Shown here in pieces: positions 1 to 8,867 of a stretch of DNA of 64,000 bases. The stretch comes from Bradyrhizobium sp. SK17 (GTDB lineage Bacteria; Pseudomonadota; Alphaproteobacteria; Rhizobiales; Xanthobacteraceae), in the NCBI RefSeq assembly GCF_002831585.1, contig NZ_CP025113.1, forward strand, positions 2,046,001 through 2,110,000. The letters run 5' to 3'. The stretch's first letter is position 1; each line of letters opens with the position of its first letter. The translations under genes were made by a program, and so were the position numbers. The notes beneath the pieces are model-generated. The model was given only the letters and a program-made list of their open reading frames with translations. It had not been told where the DNA came from and did no database searches.

Positions 1-1
1 C

Positions 2-1564
2 GTGATCAACGAACCCAAGGTCGCAACCGAGCAATGGCTGTCCTTTGTCAGCGAGATGGGCTCGATACTTGCCGGAAAATCCGAGCGAGCGCCGAAGCCG
101 GGCGACCGGCGGTTCGCGGACCCGGCCTGGAAGGAGAGCTCGCTGCATAGCGGGCTGCTCAAGGCCTATCTGGCGTGGGGTGAGACGGTCAATGGCCTGG
201 TCGACAAGACGAGCCTCAGCGATATCGACAAGCAGCGCGCGCACCTGATCACGGAGATCCTGATCGACGCGGTGGCGCCGACCAACACGATGTTCACCAA
301 TCCGGCGGCGGTACGCAAATTCCTCGATACCGGCGGGCAAAGCCTGTGGAGCGGGCTGAAGAACTATTTCGACGATCTCGCGCGCAATCGCGGCATGCCG
401 TCGATGGTGGACACGACCGCGTTCAAGGTCGGCGAGAACCTGGCGACGACGCCGGGCGCGGTGATCTTCCGCAACGAGTTGCTGGAGCTGATCCAGTATA
501 CCCCGACGACGCCGACAGTCAGGAAGCGGCCGCTCGTGATCACGCCGCCGCAGATCAACAAGTACTACGCGCTCGATCTGTCGCCGGACAAGAGCATGAT
601 CCGCTTCCTGCTCGAAAGCGGCATCCAGACCTTCGCGGTGAGCTGGCGCAATCCGACCGCAGCCAATCGCGATTGGGGGCTCGACACCTATGTCGCGGCG
701 CTCGACGAGGCGGTCGATGCCGCGCGCGAGATCACCGGCAGCGAGGACATCTCGATGATGGGCTCCTGCTCCGGCGGCATCACGTCGACGGCCTATTTCG
801 CGACGCTCGGCAGCACGGCCGAGAAGAAGATCAGGAATCTCGTGCTGGCGGTCTGCCTGCTCGATCCCAATGCGGCCGAGGAGACGACGCTCGGCTGCCT
901 GATGACACCCGAGACCATGCGCCTGGCGAAGGAATCCTCCAAGCTGCGCGGCATCGTCGACGGCCACGATCTGGCGCGGATGTTCGCCTGGATGCGGCCG
1001 AACGACCTGATCTGGAATTACTGGGTCAACAACTATCTGCTCGGCAACCAGCCGCCGGCCTTCGACATCCTGTATTGGAACGCCGACACGACCCGCCTGC
1101 CGGCGGCGCTGCATGGCGACTACCTCGATCTCTACTTCACCAACCCGTTCCTGAACCCCGGCAAGCTGACGCTCAACGACAAGACCATCGACATGAGCAA
1201 GGTCAAGGCCGACAGCTATGTCGTGGCCGGCGTCACCGATCACATCACGCCGTGGAAGGGTGTCTACAAGACTGCGCAGATCATGGGCGAAGGCACCACC
1301 TTCGTGCTGTCGAACAGTGGGCATCTCCAGAGCCTGCTCAACCCGCCGAGCAATCCGAAGGCCTCCTTCATGATCGGCCCGGTCGGCGCGGGCAAGCCCG
1401 ACGACTTCATGGCCACGGCCGAGAAGCGCAAGGGAAGCTGGTGGCTCGACTGGCGCGACTGGCTGTACGCGCGCTCGGGCGACGAAGTGCCGCCGCCTGC
1501 GACGCTCGGCAGTGCGCGCCATCCGAGCCTCGGCCCGGCTCCGGGGACCTACGTCTTTGACTGA
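2..1564 (+). CDS. phaC: Poly(3-hydroxyalkanoate) synthase, class I type (5' end at window edge)
   Basis: This enzyme polymerises 3-hydroxyacyl-CoA into PHA storage granules in the cytoplasm. The visible 520 residues form an alpha/beta hydrolase with the PHA-synthase lipase-like box GSCSGG, which puts the nucleophile at about Cys256. The probable acid is Asp413 (GVTDHITPW) and the base His441 (NSGHLQ). Full class I synthases are about 560-600 residues. The frame opens with GTG at base 2, but the reading frame runs into the window edge, so the true start may lie upstream. The depolymerase frame overlaps its 3' end and a phasin gene follows, giving a compact PHA metabolism cluster. Family assignment is firm; class I is inferred from length and the absence of a phaE or phaR neighbour. 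Confidence 0.93.
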   Translation: MINEPKVATEQWLSFVSEMGSILAGKSERAPKPGDRRFADPAWKESSLHSGLLKAYLAWGETVNGLVDKTSLSDIDKQRAHLITEILIDAVAPTNTMFTNPAAVRKFLDTGGQSLWSGLKNYFDDLARNRGMPSMVDTTAFKVGENLATTPGAVIFRNELLELIQYTPTTPTVRKRPLVITPPQINKYYALDLSPDKSMIRFLLESGIQTFAVSWRNPTAANRDWGLDTYVAALDEAVDAAREITGSEDISMMGSCSGGITSTAYFATLGSTAEKKIRNLVLAVCLLDPNAAEETTLGCLMTPETMRLAKESSKLRGIVDGHDLARMFAWMRPNDLIWNYWVNNYLLGNQPPAFDILYWNADTTRLPAALHGDYLDLYFTNPFLNPGKLTLNDKTIDMSKVKADSYVVAGVTDHITPWKGVYKTAQIMGEGTTFVLSNSGHLQSLLNPPSNPKASFMIGPVGAGKPDDFMATAEKRKGSWWLDWRDWLYARSGDEVPPPATLGSARHPSLGPAPGTYVFD

Positions 1565-2507
1565 GGACCTCACCAGCGCCGACAACGCCGAGCCCGCTGC
1601 TGCCGCCATGCGCGGCGCGATCGAGGCGCGGCAGATCACGATCGACGGTCAGCCGCTTCAGGTCGCGATCCGGCATGGCGACGGCAAGGGGCCGCCGCTC
1701 CTGCTGTTCAACGGGATCGGCGCCAATTGGGAGCTGGCAAGGCCGTTCCTCGAAGCGCTCACTGGCACCACCGCCATCATCTTCGACGTGCCCGGCGTCG
1801 GCGGATCGCCGAAGCCGGCGTGGCCGTATCGCCCGTCGACGCTGGCGCGGCTTGCCGCGGAACTCGCCGCCGAGCTGGGTTACGCCGAGATCGACGTCGC
1901 CGGCGTGTCCTGGGGCGGCGGCATCGCGCAGCAATTCGCGCATCAATTCCCGAAGCGCTGCCGCCGGCTGGTGCTGGCGGCGACCGCACCTGGTTTCACC
2001 ATGGTGCCCGCGAGCCCCTCGGTGCTGTGGAAGATGGCGACGCCGCGCCGCTACACCGACAAGGGCTATATGAAGAGCATCGCCGCCGACATCTATGGCG
2101 GAGCGTTTCGCGACGATCCGTCATTGATCGGCCGGCATGCGGCTGCGATGCACGGCGCGCGCAGCCTCGGTTACTTCTATCAGTTGCTGGCGATGACCGG
2201 CTGGACCAGCCTGCCGTGGCTATGGTCGCTGCCGCAGCCGACGCTGATCCTGATGGGCAGCGACGACCCGTTGGTGCCGCCGATCAACGGTCACATCATG
2301 GCCAGCCTGATCCCGAACGCCGAGCTGCACATGATCGACGACGGGCATCTGTTCATGGTGACGCGGCCGGCGGAAACCGCTCGCCTGATCGAGGCGTTTC
2401 TCGCCGACGAAGGCCGCGAGGTCGTGCCGGCATCGCTGCTTGCACGCACCACCAGCTACCTGAGGGATCTCGTTCCAACATCCGGAGACGGACGCCAGAA
2501 GTCGTAA
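1557..2507 (+). CDS. phaZ: Intracellular poly(3-hydroxyalkanoate) depolymerase, alpha/beta hydrolase
   Basis: Predicted intracellular PHA depolymerase that mobilises stored polymer. It has an alpha/beta hydrolase fold with nucleophile elbow GVSWGG, a probable acid in MGSDDPLVP and a catalytic histidine in DDGHLF, the arrangement of the Pseudomonas-type medium-chain-length PHA depolymerases. The frame is open from 1512, but a TTG at 1557 overlaps the phaC stop by 8 bases behind a GGGGA stretch and suits translational coupling. An ATG at 1608 is the other option but has no clear ribosome site. It lies between phaC and the phasin gene. A generic hydrolase remains possible, but the neighbours favour PhaZ. 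Confidence 0.82.
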   Translation: MTEDLTSADNAEPAAAAMRGAIEARQITIDGQPLQVAIRHGDGKGPPLLLFNGIGANWELARPFLEALTGTTAIIFDVPGVGGSPKPAWPYRPSTLARLAAELAAELGYAEIDVAGVSWGGGIAQQFAHQFPKRCRRLVLAATAPGFTMVPASPSVLWKMATPRRYTDKGYMKSIAADIYGGAFRDDPSLIGRHAAAMHGARSLGYFYQLLAMTGWTSLPWLWSLPQPTLILMGSDDPLVPPINGHIMASLIPNAELHMIDDGHLFMVTRPAETARLIEAFLADEGREVVPASLLARTTSYLRDLVPTSGDGRQKS

Positions 2508-2523
2508 CCACAGGGAGGACATC

Positions 2524-2952
2524 ATGACGGATAACAGCTCATACATCGATATGCTGCGGAAGTTCGGCAGTGATCTCGGCTTGCCGAAGCTGAACGTGGA
2601 CGAATTGCTGCAGACCCAGAAGAAGAATCTCGAGGCGCTCGGCCAGAGCGCGAAAGTAGCGGCGCAAGGCGCGCAGACCGTGGCGCAGAAGCAGCGTGAG
2701 GTGATGGAGGCCGGCTTGCGCGAGGCCGCGACGCTGGCGCGCGAATACAAGCCGCTCGGCAAGGTCCATGAGAACCTCGCCTTGCAGACCGAGTTCGCGC
2801 GCAAGGTGTTCGATATCGCCGTGAAGGGCGCCCAGGACAGCGCGTCGACCGCGCGACAGTCGACCACGGATGCGGTCAAGATCATCCAGGACCGCATGAA
2901 GGAAAGCTTCGAGGAACTTCGCGCCAGCGCGCGTCCGAACAAGTCGGCTTGA
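2524..2952 (+). CDS. phaP: Phasin family protein (PHA granule coat)
   Basis: This 142-residue, almost entirely alpha-helical, alanine- and glutamine-rich protein has no signal peptide or membrane segment. The amphipathic helices (around residues 25-75 and 85-135) and the mixed charge fit Phasin_2-type proteins, which coat PHA granules and set their size and number. A strong AGGGAGGA ribosome site lies 5 bases before the ATG. It is only 16 bases after phaZ and clearly in the same unit as phaC-phaZ, which is the best support for the granule role. It contains no catalytic motif. Confidence 0.85.
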   Translation: MTDNSSYIDMLRKFGSDLGLPKLNVDELLQTQKKNLEALGQSAKVAAQGAQTVAQKQREVMEAGLREAATLAREYKPLGKVHENLALQTEFARKVFDIAVKGAQDSASTARQSTTDAVKIIQDRMKESFEELRASARPNKSA

Positions 2953-2974
2953 GACCGTCCGCCCGGACGCCACA

Positions 2975-3075
2975 GCGACGAAGCAATCCATCAATTCGCG
3001 CGGACGACAACGATGGATTGTTTCGCAGCGCCTGTCATCCGGCGGCGCTTCGCGCCGGCCGGGTGGCTCGTGATG
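2975..3075. repeat. Interspersed palindromic element, family A (GAAGCAATCCAT type)
   Basis: Inverted arms GAAGCAATCCAT and ATGGATTGTTTCG are followed by a second GC-rich foldback (GGCGGCGCTTCGCGCCGGCC). The same two-part structure recurs at 61821-61942, and a related shorter copy lies at 47591-47677. This copy lies between the convergent phasin and MFS genes and may also act as a terminator. Confidence 0.8.
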
Positions 3076-3101
3076 ATGTGGATCGGTCCGGAAGCGTTGG
3101 T

Positions 3102-4349
3102 CTACTCGGCCGGCGGCATGCTGCCATGTTCAGTGCCGTGCCTGGCTGCGGCGTTCGCCCGCGCAAGCATGCCGAGCGCGACGAGTGCGGCGGCAAAGCC
3201 TGACGCAGCGCCGACGCCGAGCGCCCAGCGTGGGCCGAGATGGTCGGCGACCCAGCCGACGATCGGTGCGCCGATCGGCGTGCCGCCGAGCGCGACGCCG
3301 AGCCGCAGCGCCATCACGCGCCCGCGCATCGCCGGCTCGGTCGAGAGCTGCATCAGCGCGTTCGAGGTATTGAGGATCGTCAACGAGGCGATGCCGATCA
3401 CGACGAGGGCGGCGGCAAACAGCCAGTAGTTCGGTGCCAGCGCGGCCAGCGTACAGCCGATGCCGAAGATCGCCGAACCCAGCATCAGCGCGGCGAAGCG
3501 CGGCTGGTCGCGCGTCGCCGCCAGCAGCGCGCCCGACATCGTTCCGATCGCCATCATCGATGACAACAGGCCAAAGCCGCGCGCGTCGGTATGGAAGACG
3601 CCGACCGCCATGGTCGAGATGAAGATCGGAAAGTTCAGCCCGAAAGTCCCGATCAGGAACAGCATGACCAGGGTCGCCCTGAGATCGGGGCGGGACCAGA
3701 CATACTTGAATCCCTCGGTGATGCCGCCCCTGGTGCGGGGTGCGCGCGCATTCGGCCGGAGCTCGGATTTGCGCAGCAGGCACAGCGAGGTCAGCACCGC
3801 CATGAAGGACGCTCCGTTGAACAGGAACGCCCAGCCGGTGCCGACCGAAGCGATGAGCAGTCCGGCCATCGCGGGGCCGACCATGCGCGCGGCATTGAAT
3901 GAGGTCGAGTTCAACGCGATCGCGTTCGACAGGTCTCGGTCGCCGACCAGCTCGGCGACGAAGGTCTGGCGGACCGGAGCGTCAAGCGCGGCGCTGCAAC
4001 CGAACAGAAACGCGAATACATAGACATGCCAGAGCTGCACCAATCCGGTGACGGTGAGGATGCCGAGGATCAGTGACAGCGTGCCCATCGTCGCCTGGGT
4101 TGCCATCAGGAGCCGCCGCTGGTTGAAGCGATCGGCGGCGAGGCCGGACCAGGGCATCAGCAAGAGTTGCGGTCCGAATTGCAGCGCCATCACGATGCCG
4201 ACGGCGGATGCGCTGTGATTTGTCAGCTGGGTGAGGACGAGCCAGTCCTGCGCGGCGCGCTGCATCCAGGTGCCGATGTTGGACACCAGCGCGCCGGCGG
4301 CCCAGACCCGGTAGTTGAAGCTCGCGAGCGATCGAAAGACGCGTCTCAT
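3102..4349 (-). CDS. MFS transporter, EntS/MFS_3-like exporter
   Basis: A 415-residue integral membrane protein with about 12 hydrophobic segments. The MFS loop 2-3 signature is present as GLAADRFNQRRLL, and DAPVRQTFVAELV is typical of the MFS_3 group, which includes the enterobactin exporter EntS. It is expected to sit in the inner membrane and export a small molecule by proton antiport. The substrate cannot be told. The start codon overlaps the stop of the upstream small membrane protein by four bases, so it is the last gene of the MarR-headed operon. That arrangement suggests an efflux role induced by a compound sensed by the MarR protein. Confidence 0.88.
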   Translation of the reverse strand: MRRVFRSLASFNYRVWAAGALVSNIGTWMQRAAQDWLVLTQLTNHSASAVGIVMALQFGPQLLLMPWSGLAADRFNQRRLLMATQATMGTLSLILGILTVTGLVQLWHVYVFAFLFGCSAALDAPVRQTFVAELVGDRDLSNAIALNSTSFNAARMVGPAMAGLLIASVGTGWAFLFNGASFMAVLTSLCLLRKSELRPNARAPRTRGGITEGFKYVWSRPDLRATLVMLFLIGTFGLNFPIFISTMAVGVFHTDARGFGLLSSMMAIGTMSGALLAATRDQPRFAALMLGSAIFGIGCTLAALAPNYWLFAAALVVIGIASLTILNTSNALMQLSTEPAMRGRVMALRLGVALGGTPIGAPIVGWVADHLGPRWALGVGAASGFAAALVALGMLARANAAARHGTEHGSMPPAE

Positions 4350-4681
4350 GTTCGTTGCGGATCATTCCCGCCGTGAAACCGGCCGAACCGCCGCGCCATG
4401 ACGATACCGAATAGAAGTCCGCCGAGACCGAGGGCCGCGACATCGCCTGTGTTGCGGAGGGCGAACTCGCCGACGCGGCAGACCAGCAGGTAGCCGACGA
4501 AGAGATTGAAGAAGCCCCAGATGATATTGACGGTCGAGGTCGATAGCCCTTCTCCCGGCGGCTTGGCAAACGGGGTCTGGAACGGTTCGCCCATGATGCC
4601 GGCGACAACGTGGGGAATGGCGTTGGTGAGGAAGGCGCCGCCGAAGAAATAGGCGACGAGCTCAAGCCAGTTCATGGGCAT
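4346..4681 (-). CDS. Small integral membrane protein of unknown function
   Basis: 111 residues with three likely membrane segments (about 5-28, 48-70 and 80-97) and a hydrophilic basic C terminus. I do not recognise the family with certainty. It overlaps the preceding hydrolase-fold gene by 20 bases and the following MFS gene by 4 bases, so translation of all three is probably coupled. An ATG at 4675 (MNWLELV) is an alternative start two codons in. A role supporting the exporter is an inference from position only. Confidence 0.75.
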   Translation of the reverse strand: MPMNWLELVAYFFGGAFLTNAIPHVVAGIMGEPFQTPFAKPPGEGLSTSTVNIIWGFFNLFVGYLLVCRVGEFALRNTGDVAALGLGGLLFGIVMARRFGRFHGGNDPQRT

Positions 4682-5240
4682 GCGTCCTTTCGAGCAGATC
4701 GATGATCGCCTGGGTCGAGCCGGTTTCGCCGAGTCGCGGGAACACCTGCTCGATGCTGTAGTCGTGCGCGTTCGGCCGCGCGTCGGTCATGGCGTCGATC
4801 GCGAGCGTGACGTTGAGGCCGGCCTCAAAGGCCTGCCGCGCCGTGGATTCGACGCCGGTGCCGGTGGCGACGCCGGCGACCACGACATGGGTGACGCCGC
4901 GGGCTCTCAGCCGGGTCTCGAGATCGGTGCTGGCAAAGGCGCCCCAGGTCCGCTTGGTCACGACGATGTCACCCGGCTGCCGGTCAAGCTCCGGGAGCAG
5001 GTCGGTCCAGCCGTCGGGAAATGCGCCGTTATGGCGCGGCCGCTCGGTTCGTCCGGGTGCGATCCCGTCGACATTGACCAGCACGACCGGCAGTCCGCGC
5101 CGCCGGAACGCCTGGATGAGCGCGCGGGCCCGCGTCACGACGTCTTCGAATGGATGGACAAAGGGCGCGCCGGCGAGCCCGGCTTGCAGATCGACGACAA
5201 TGAGGGCGGTGATCGGATCGAGTGTCGTGAGGGCCATCAT
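4662..5240 (-). CDS. Isochorismatase-fold (cysteine hydrolase family) protein lacking the catalytic Cys
   Basis: 192 residues with the isochorismatase-like Rossmann fold. Asp17 (LIVVDLQAG) and Lys96 (VTKRTWGAF) of the usual Asp-Lys-Cys triad are present. The position normally held by the nucleophilic cysteine reads GVATGTGVEST, so it is Gly129. The same Gly-Val-Glu-Ser-Thr form occurs in YecD-type members of the family, so this is a recognised subgroup rather than a random lesion. It cannot use the standard thiol chemistry and its reaction is unknown. It is the second gene of the MarR operon and overlaps the small membrane protein gene. Confidence 0.85.
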   Translation of the reverse strand: MMALTTLDPITALIVVDLQAGLAGAPFVHPFEDVVTRARALIQAFRRRGLPVVLVNVDGIAPGRTERPRHNGAFPDGWTDLLPELDRQPGDIVVTKRTWGAFASTDLETRLRARGVTHVVVAGVATGTGVESTARQAFEAGLNVTLAIDAMTDARPNAHDYSIEQVFPRLGETGSTQAIIDLLERTHAHELA

Positions 5241-5281
5241 CGTTTCCTTTCAACCGGATGTTTCTCGCGATTGGCGCGGGC

Positions 5282-5734
5282 TCAGTCGGCGACCAGCCGC
5301 TTCAGCAAGCCGACCGCGGCGGCGAGTTCATCCTGCTCCCGCACCGACAGCCGCGTCGCGATGGTGCGCGCCAGCCAGTCCTGCCGCGCGGCGCGGCCGG
5401 TCCGCAGCCGCTCGCGACAGATGTCGGTGAGCGACATGATGGTCTGGCGGCCGTCGTCCGGATCGGGCGCACCGCGCACCAGGCCCGCGGCCTCGAGCGC
5501 TGAGATCGCCGAGCTCATCGACTGCGGACGCATTCCCTCCGACCGCGCCAGGCTGGACACGGTCGCGGGGCCGTCCTTCTCGAGGCGCAACAGCACCGCG
5601 ACCTGCGACGGCGGCAGGTCGTCACGCTGCCCCTGTTCGCGCAGCCGGCGCTTCAGCGTTCCGATCAACAGGCGAAGGTCTTCGGCGAGCGCGGATGTGC
5701 GCGCCGAGCCGGTACGTGACGCAGCATTGTTCAT
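5282..5734 (-). CDS. MarR family transcriptional regulator
   Basis: 150-residue winged-helix repressor. The recognition region SSLARSEGMRPQSMSSAISALEAAG is followed by the wing APDPDDGRQTIMSLT, the DxR signature of MarR proteins. It heads the minus-strand operon hydrolase-fold protein / membrane protein / MFS, 41 bases upstream of the next gene, the usual layout of a self-regulated MarR efflux operon. An inverted repeat 20 bases upstream of the start is a likely operator. The ligand cannot be inferred from sequence. Confidence 0.9.
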   Translation of the reverse strand: MNNAASRTGSARTSALAEDLRLLIGTLKRRLREQGQRDDLPPSQVAVLLRLEKDGPATVSSLARSEGMRPQSMSSAISALEAAGLVRGAPDPDDGRQTIMSLTDICRERLRTGRAARQDWLARTIATRLSVREQDELAAAVGLLKRLVAD

Positions 5735-5754
5735 GACTGGGAGGATGGCATATA

Positions 5755-5769
5755 TACAGGTAAACTGTA
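5755..5769. promoter_or_regulatory. Putative MarR operator
   Basis: Inverted repeat TACAG-GTAAA-CTGTA, 20 bases upstream of the MarR start and next to an AT-rich TATATA stretch that may be the -10 element. Position and form suit autoregulation; there is no direct evidence. Confidence 0.45.
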
Positions 5770-6012
5770 AAGATTATCTTCGTAGATTGCCTTCATATTC
5801 CTGTGATCGTCAGCGTCATGTCAGGGCATTGTTGGATCATGCTCCAAATCGAAATGGCCGATTGCCGTCGGACAGGAAGCAGCGCTGGTTAAAAAGGGGG
5901 AGTGATGGTCGGAAGCACGCAGGATGCACGCGCCGGCTCGAGCCGGTCCGCTTCCGGCTATCATGGCAACGCGGTGCTGGTGCGCCGCGTAAGGGCGGCG
6001 ATACGCTGCGCG

Positions 6013-6285
6013 TTACCAGATGACGCGTGCGCAAATCAGCGCAAGCGGCACGATCGCAAGACCTATCGGAACCCATCTGCGCATGTCAGCGGGGTCCCTC
6101 GAATATCGGAAGATCTGGATGCAAACGAAAAAGCAGACCGCTGCGCCGAGCAGGATGCGGAACAGGTCAGAGGGGGTGTCGTATAAAGTCTCAAGAGTCT
6201 CGTTCTGCGGCATGGCCACCCGGGCCGTTGTTACCACCACGACGAGCAGAAAAAGCGTCCGTAGAACGAGACCGAGGAATCGCAT
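6013..6285 (-). CDS. Small two-segment membrane protein, hypothetical
   Basis: 90 residues with two hydrophobic stretches (about 3-24 and 40-58) and a third near the C terminus (70-88). The first could be an uncleaved signal anchor. I recognise no family. It stands alone between the MarR operon and a plus-strand exported protein. The hydrophobic periodicity and a proper ATG make it more likely real than a chance frame. Confidence 0.55.
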   Translation of the reverse strand: MRFLGLVLRTLFLLVVVVTTARVAMPQNETLETLYDTPSDLFRILLGAAVCFFVCIQIFRYSRDPADMRRWVPIGLAIVPLALICARVIW

Positions 6286-6413
6286 TATGCGTGCCAGCCA
6301 TCACTCTATTCGAGTCGGTGTATAGCACATATTCGGCAATAAAGTAAGCATCTGCACAACTTTGTGCAGTGCGACGGCATCATGACAACCGCTCGTTCGA
6401 AGGGCAAGCTGCT

Positions 6414-6713
6414 ATGAAATACGGCACCACGTTTGGGCTTATCCTGGGATTGACTGTCCTCTTGGGCAACGCGGCGTTCGCGGCCACCCCGGCGCGCTGC
6501 CGCGCCGAGGTGCTGCGATCCGAGGAGCTTCCTTATGCGCCGATCGGTTCCTGGCTGTTGAAGGCCACCGTTCGTATCATTTATCCGGACGGCCAGGCCG
6601 CGGAGTCGACGTTCTTCAGGACCGTGCCCTGGCAGGTCACGCTGCGCCGGGGCGAGCATTTTCGGTTCGACTGCGAGCGGATGCGCGATGCGTGGCCGGT
6701 CGCCCTGCAATAG
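6414..6713 (+). CDS. Small exported protein, hypothetical
   Basis: The frame opens at 6369, but the ATG at 6414 gives a typical signal peptide (MKYGTTFGLILGLTVLLG, cleavage after AAFA) with an AAGGGCAAG ribosome site in front. The mature part is about 80 residues with two cysteines (in PARCRAEV and RFDCERM) that could form a disulfide in the periplasm. Family unknown. It is 12 bases ahead of another small exported protein, so the two are probably co-transcribed. Confidence 0.6.
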   Translation: MKYGTTFGLILGLTVLLGNAAFAATPARCRAEVLRSEELPYAPIGSWLLKATVRIIYPDGQAAESTFFRTVPWQVTLRRGEHFRFDCERMRDAWPVALQ

Positions 6714-6725
6714 CTCGAACGCGAG

Positions 6726-7046
6726 GTGGATAGCGTCATGGTCAATCTGATTGTCGGTCTCACCCAGGTTGCATTCGCTCTCGGCAGCCCCGCCGGCGCG
6801 GTTGCGGATCGCGCATGGCAGCCATCGGTCGAGCAGGTCAGGATGGTCTGCGATCAGGACTGCAATTGCTGGCGAACGCGGTATCAGGAACGCCGGCCGC
6901 TGCTCTCGGGCCGCGACGATCTGGCCTGCCCGCCGTCGGAACGACGCCCGGTCGGCTATTACAACGGCTACTACCGCAAGGGACCGGCGACGGGCGTGGA
7001 TTTCGACAGCAAATATCCGGTCCGGGAATTTTCGTTCCCGTTCTGA
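6726..7046 (+). CDS. Small cysteine-containing exported protein, hypothetical
   Basis: 106 residues with a hydrophobic N terminus that may be a signal peptide (start GTG 6726, or ATG 6738). It contains a cysteine cluster CDQDCNCW followed by a tyrosine- and glycine-rich stretch (RRPVGYYNGYYRKGP). Such short Cys/Tyr proteins are frequent unnamed exported proteins in Bradyrhizobium. The clustered cysteines could bind metal or form disulfides, which is inference. Confidence 0.55.
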   Translation: MDSVMVNLIVGLTQVAFALGSPAGAVADRAWQPSVEQVRMVCDQDCNCWRTRYQERRPLLSGRDDLACPPSERRPVGYYNGYYRKGPATGVDFDSKYPVREFSFPF

Positions 7047-7092
7047 ACGGCGCGAGCGCCACGCTCGAGGCAGGTGAGGCGCGTGCCGCGTT

Positions 7093-7488
7093 CTATTCCT
7101 GCGGCACGGCTCCGCCGGAGACGCTGCGTTCATCGAAGCGAGGACCGGCGCGTCGTTTCGCAGGCTCCGGGTCGGCCTGGTCGTTCGTTCCGCTGGATGG
7201 TGCAGACGCGTGGAGCTCCCGCGCCCGTCGGGTTACGGCGGCATAGCGCGCCGTCGCGCTGAGACTCATCAGGCCGGCGCGTACCAGTCCGAGAATCGCG
7301 CGCCGCGAATGGAAAGGCCCGGTCTTGCTTGCGGCATAGCCGCGCGGATAAAGTTGCAGGCGGCCGCCAAACGCTTCCTGCAACGCCGCCTTCTGGGTCG
7401 CACTGAGGCGCCGGCGCCGCGCGGGCTTTTCCGCTTCCACCAGCATGCGCAGCTCGATGCCGGGTGACTTCCGTGGCGCGGCCTTCAT
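7093..7488 (-). CDS. Basic hypothetical protein
   Basis: 131 residues from the ATG at 7488; the frame is open further upstream to 7671. The protein is strongly basic, with a central conserved-looking block (GGRLQLYPRGYAASKTGP) and no membrane segment. I do not recognise a family. The upstream extension has no convincing start or ribosome site, so the shorter form is preferred. The opposite strand also has long open frames here, so some doubt remains that this is a gene. Confidence 0.45.
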   Translation of the reverse strand: MKAAPRKSPGIELRMLVEAEKPARRRRLSATQKAALQEAFGGRLQLYPRGYAASKTGPFHSRRAILGLVRAGLMSLSATARYAAVTRRARELHASAPSSGTNDQADPEPAKRRAGPRFDERSVSGGAVPQE

Positions 7489-7735
7489 TGTCAGCTTACA
7501 CTCCGGTCGACGGTCGTCGGCTTCCGCGAGGCCCGGCGCCTGACTGGCGTCGCCATGGACGCCGGCATGTGGCACATCATGGCTTGCGCTGTTGCTCATC
7601 ACGAAACAGAACCGCATTTCGCGCAGCGGCGGCATCTGACGAAGGTCAGGATCGGTTGTGACGAAAGTCATATTCGTTTGCCGCCGCTATCGGCTTACGC
7701 CAGAGTGGGGCGGTCGCTAAGCGGATGGGCAACGC

Positions 7736-8806
7736 ATGATCGATCTGAGCGCGGACTTGCTTGCGGCCGCCGAAGCCGATGTCATCGGCCTCGCCGTCAT
7801 CGGCGCTGACCGCGGCATGCAGCGGAAGATCGGACGGCTGGTCGAATGGCTTCCCGCGATCGGCGTCGATTGCTGCGAGTGCATGCTGCTGGTTGGTATG
7901 GAGGCCGAACTGGCGGCGCTTGCCGGTGGCCAGCGCGACATGATCGCGCTCGCTGGCGTGCGTGGCGCATCGCCCGACATTGCGCAGCCGATGACGGCGG
8001 TCGTGCTGTGGAATGCCACGCAGTCGCACTATTTCGTCATCGCGATGCCGGACTTCGCCGGACGCCAGGTCGAAACGCTGCTCGGCAGCGAGCGCCGGGC
8101 CCGGCGCCTGATGGAGCAGCAGCTCGAGGCGGCGAGCGCGGAGGTGCGCTTTGCCTCGCTGGCGCGGACGCGGCTTCGCCTGGCGCGCGATCTGCACGAT
8201 ACGCTGGTGCATTCGATCGTGGCGCTGCTGACCCAGATCCGGCTGATCAGGCACTATCTGTCGACCGATCCCGCGCGCCTCGCCGACAGCCTTGCGACGG
8301 CCGAAGACGCCGCCGCGAGCGGGCTCGCGCGCGCCCGTGAAGCCATCGAGCGCTTGCGCACGCCCGACGATATGAAGCTCGATCCGGACGTCGAGGGACT
8401 GCTGAGCGACTTCGCCACACGCAGCGGCGTCCGGGTCTCGATCCAGATCGACGAGCCGGCGCGTGCCGGATTGCGCGATTGCGGCCTGACGGTTCAGCGC
8501 ATCCTCAGCGAGGCGCTCCGCAATGTTCAGAACCATGCGCAGGCGCATCGCGTCTCCTTCCACGCCTATGATGCGCCGGCCGCGATCGGCCGAAGGCTCG
8601 TCGTCGAGATCCGCGATGACGGCCGCGGCTTCGATCCCGCGGTCCCGGCACCAGGACATTTCGGATTGATCGGAATGGCCGAATTTGCTGAACTCGTCGG
8701 CGGAAGCTGCGCGGTGGAGAGCGCACCGGGGCAGGGAACGCTGGTCCGGATCTCGCTCCCCGTGGCGGTGCCGCCGGCGGCGTCGGCCGGCGTGCTGGCC
8801 GATTGA
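7736..8806 (+). CDS. Soluble sensor histidine kinase, NarX/DegS type (HisKA_3)
   Basis: 356 residues without membrane segments. Residues 1-115 are an unassigned, PAS-like sensory region carrying an unusual CCEC cluster near residue 46. Residues 120-220 are a HisKA_3 dimerisation domain with the phospho-acceptor His154 in ARDLHDTLVHS. The C-terminal part is the ATPase domain, with an N-box (EALRNVQNHAQAH), DDGRGFD and a glycine box (GHFGLIGM). It should autophosphorylate in the cytoplasm and pass phosphate to the NarL-type regulator 61 bases downstream. The cysteines suggest redox or metal sensing, which is only inference. Confidence 0.9.
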   Translation: MIDLSADLLAAAEADVIGLAVIGADRGMQRKIGRLVEWLPAIGVDCCECMLLVGMEAELAALAGGQRDMIALAGVRGASPDIAQPMTAVVLWNATQSHYFVIAMPDFAGRQVETLLGSERRARRLMEQQLEAASAEVRFASLARTRLRLARDLHDTLVHSIVALLTQIRLIRHYLSTDPARLADSLATAEDAAASGLARAREAIERLRTPDDMKLDPDVEGLLSDFATRSGVRVSIQIDEPARAGLRDCGLTVQRILSEALRNVQNHAQAHRVSFHAYDAPAAIGRRLVVEIRDDGRGFDPAVPAPGHFGLIGMAEFAELVGGSCAVESAPGQGTLVRISLPVAVPPAASAGVLAD

Positions 8807-8867
8807 TGTGATTGCTTCGCATTGAGAGCTGTTCGAGCGAAGCGCTTCGAGAGGATGACGGAAGCCC

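Noticed and set aside
5837..6076. 79-codon minus-strand frame between the MarR and small membrane protein genes
   Set aside because: It is Arg/Cys/His-rich with no hydrophobic pattern, no good ribosome site, and it overlaps the better-supported membrane protein frame.
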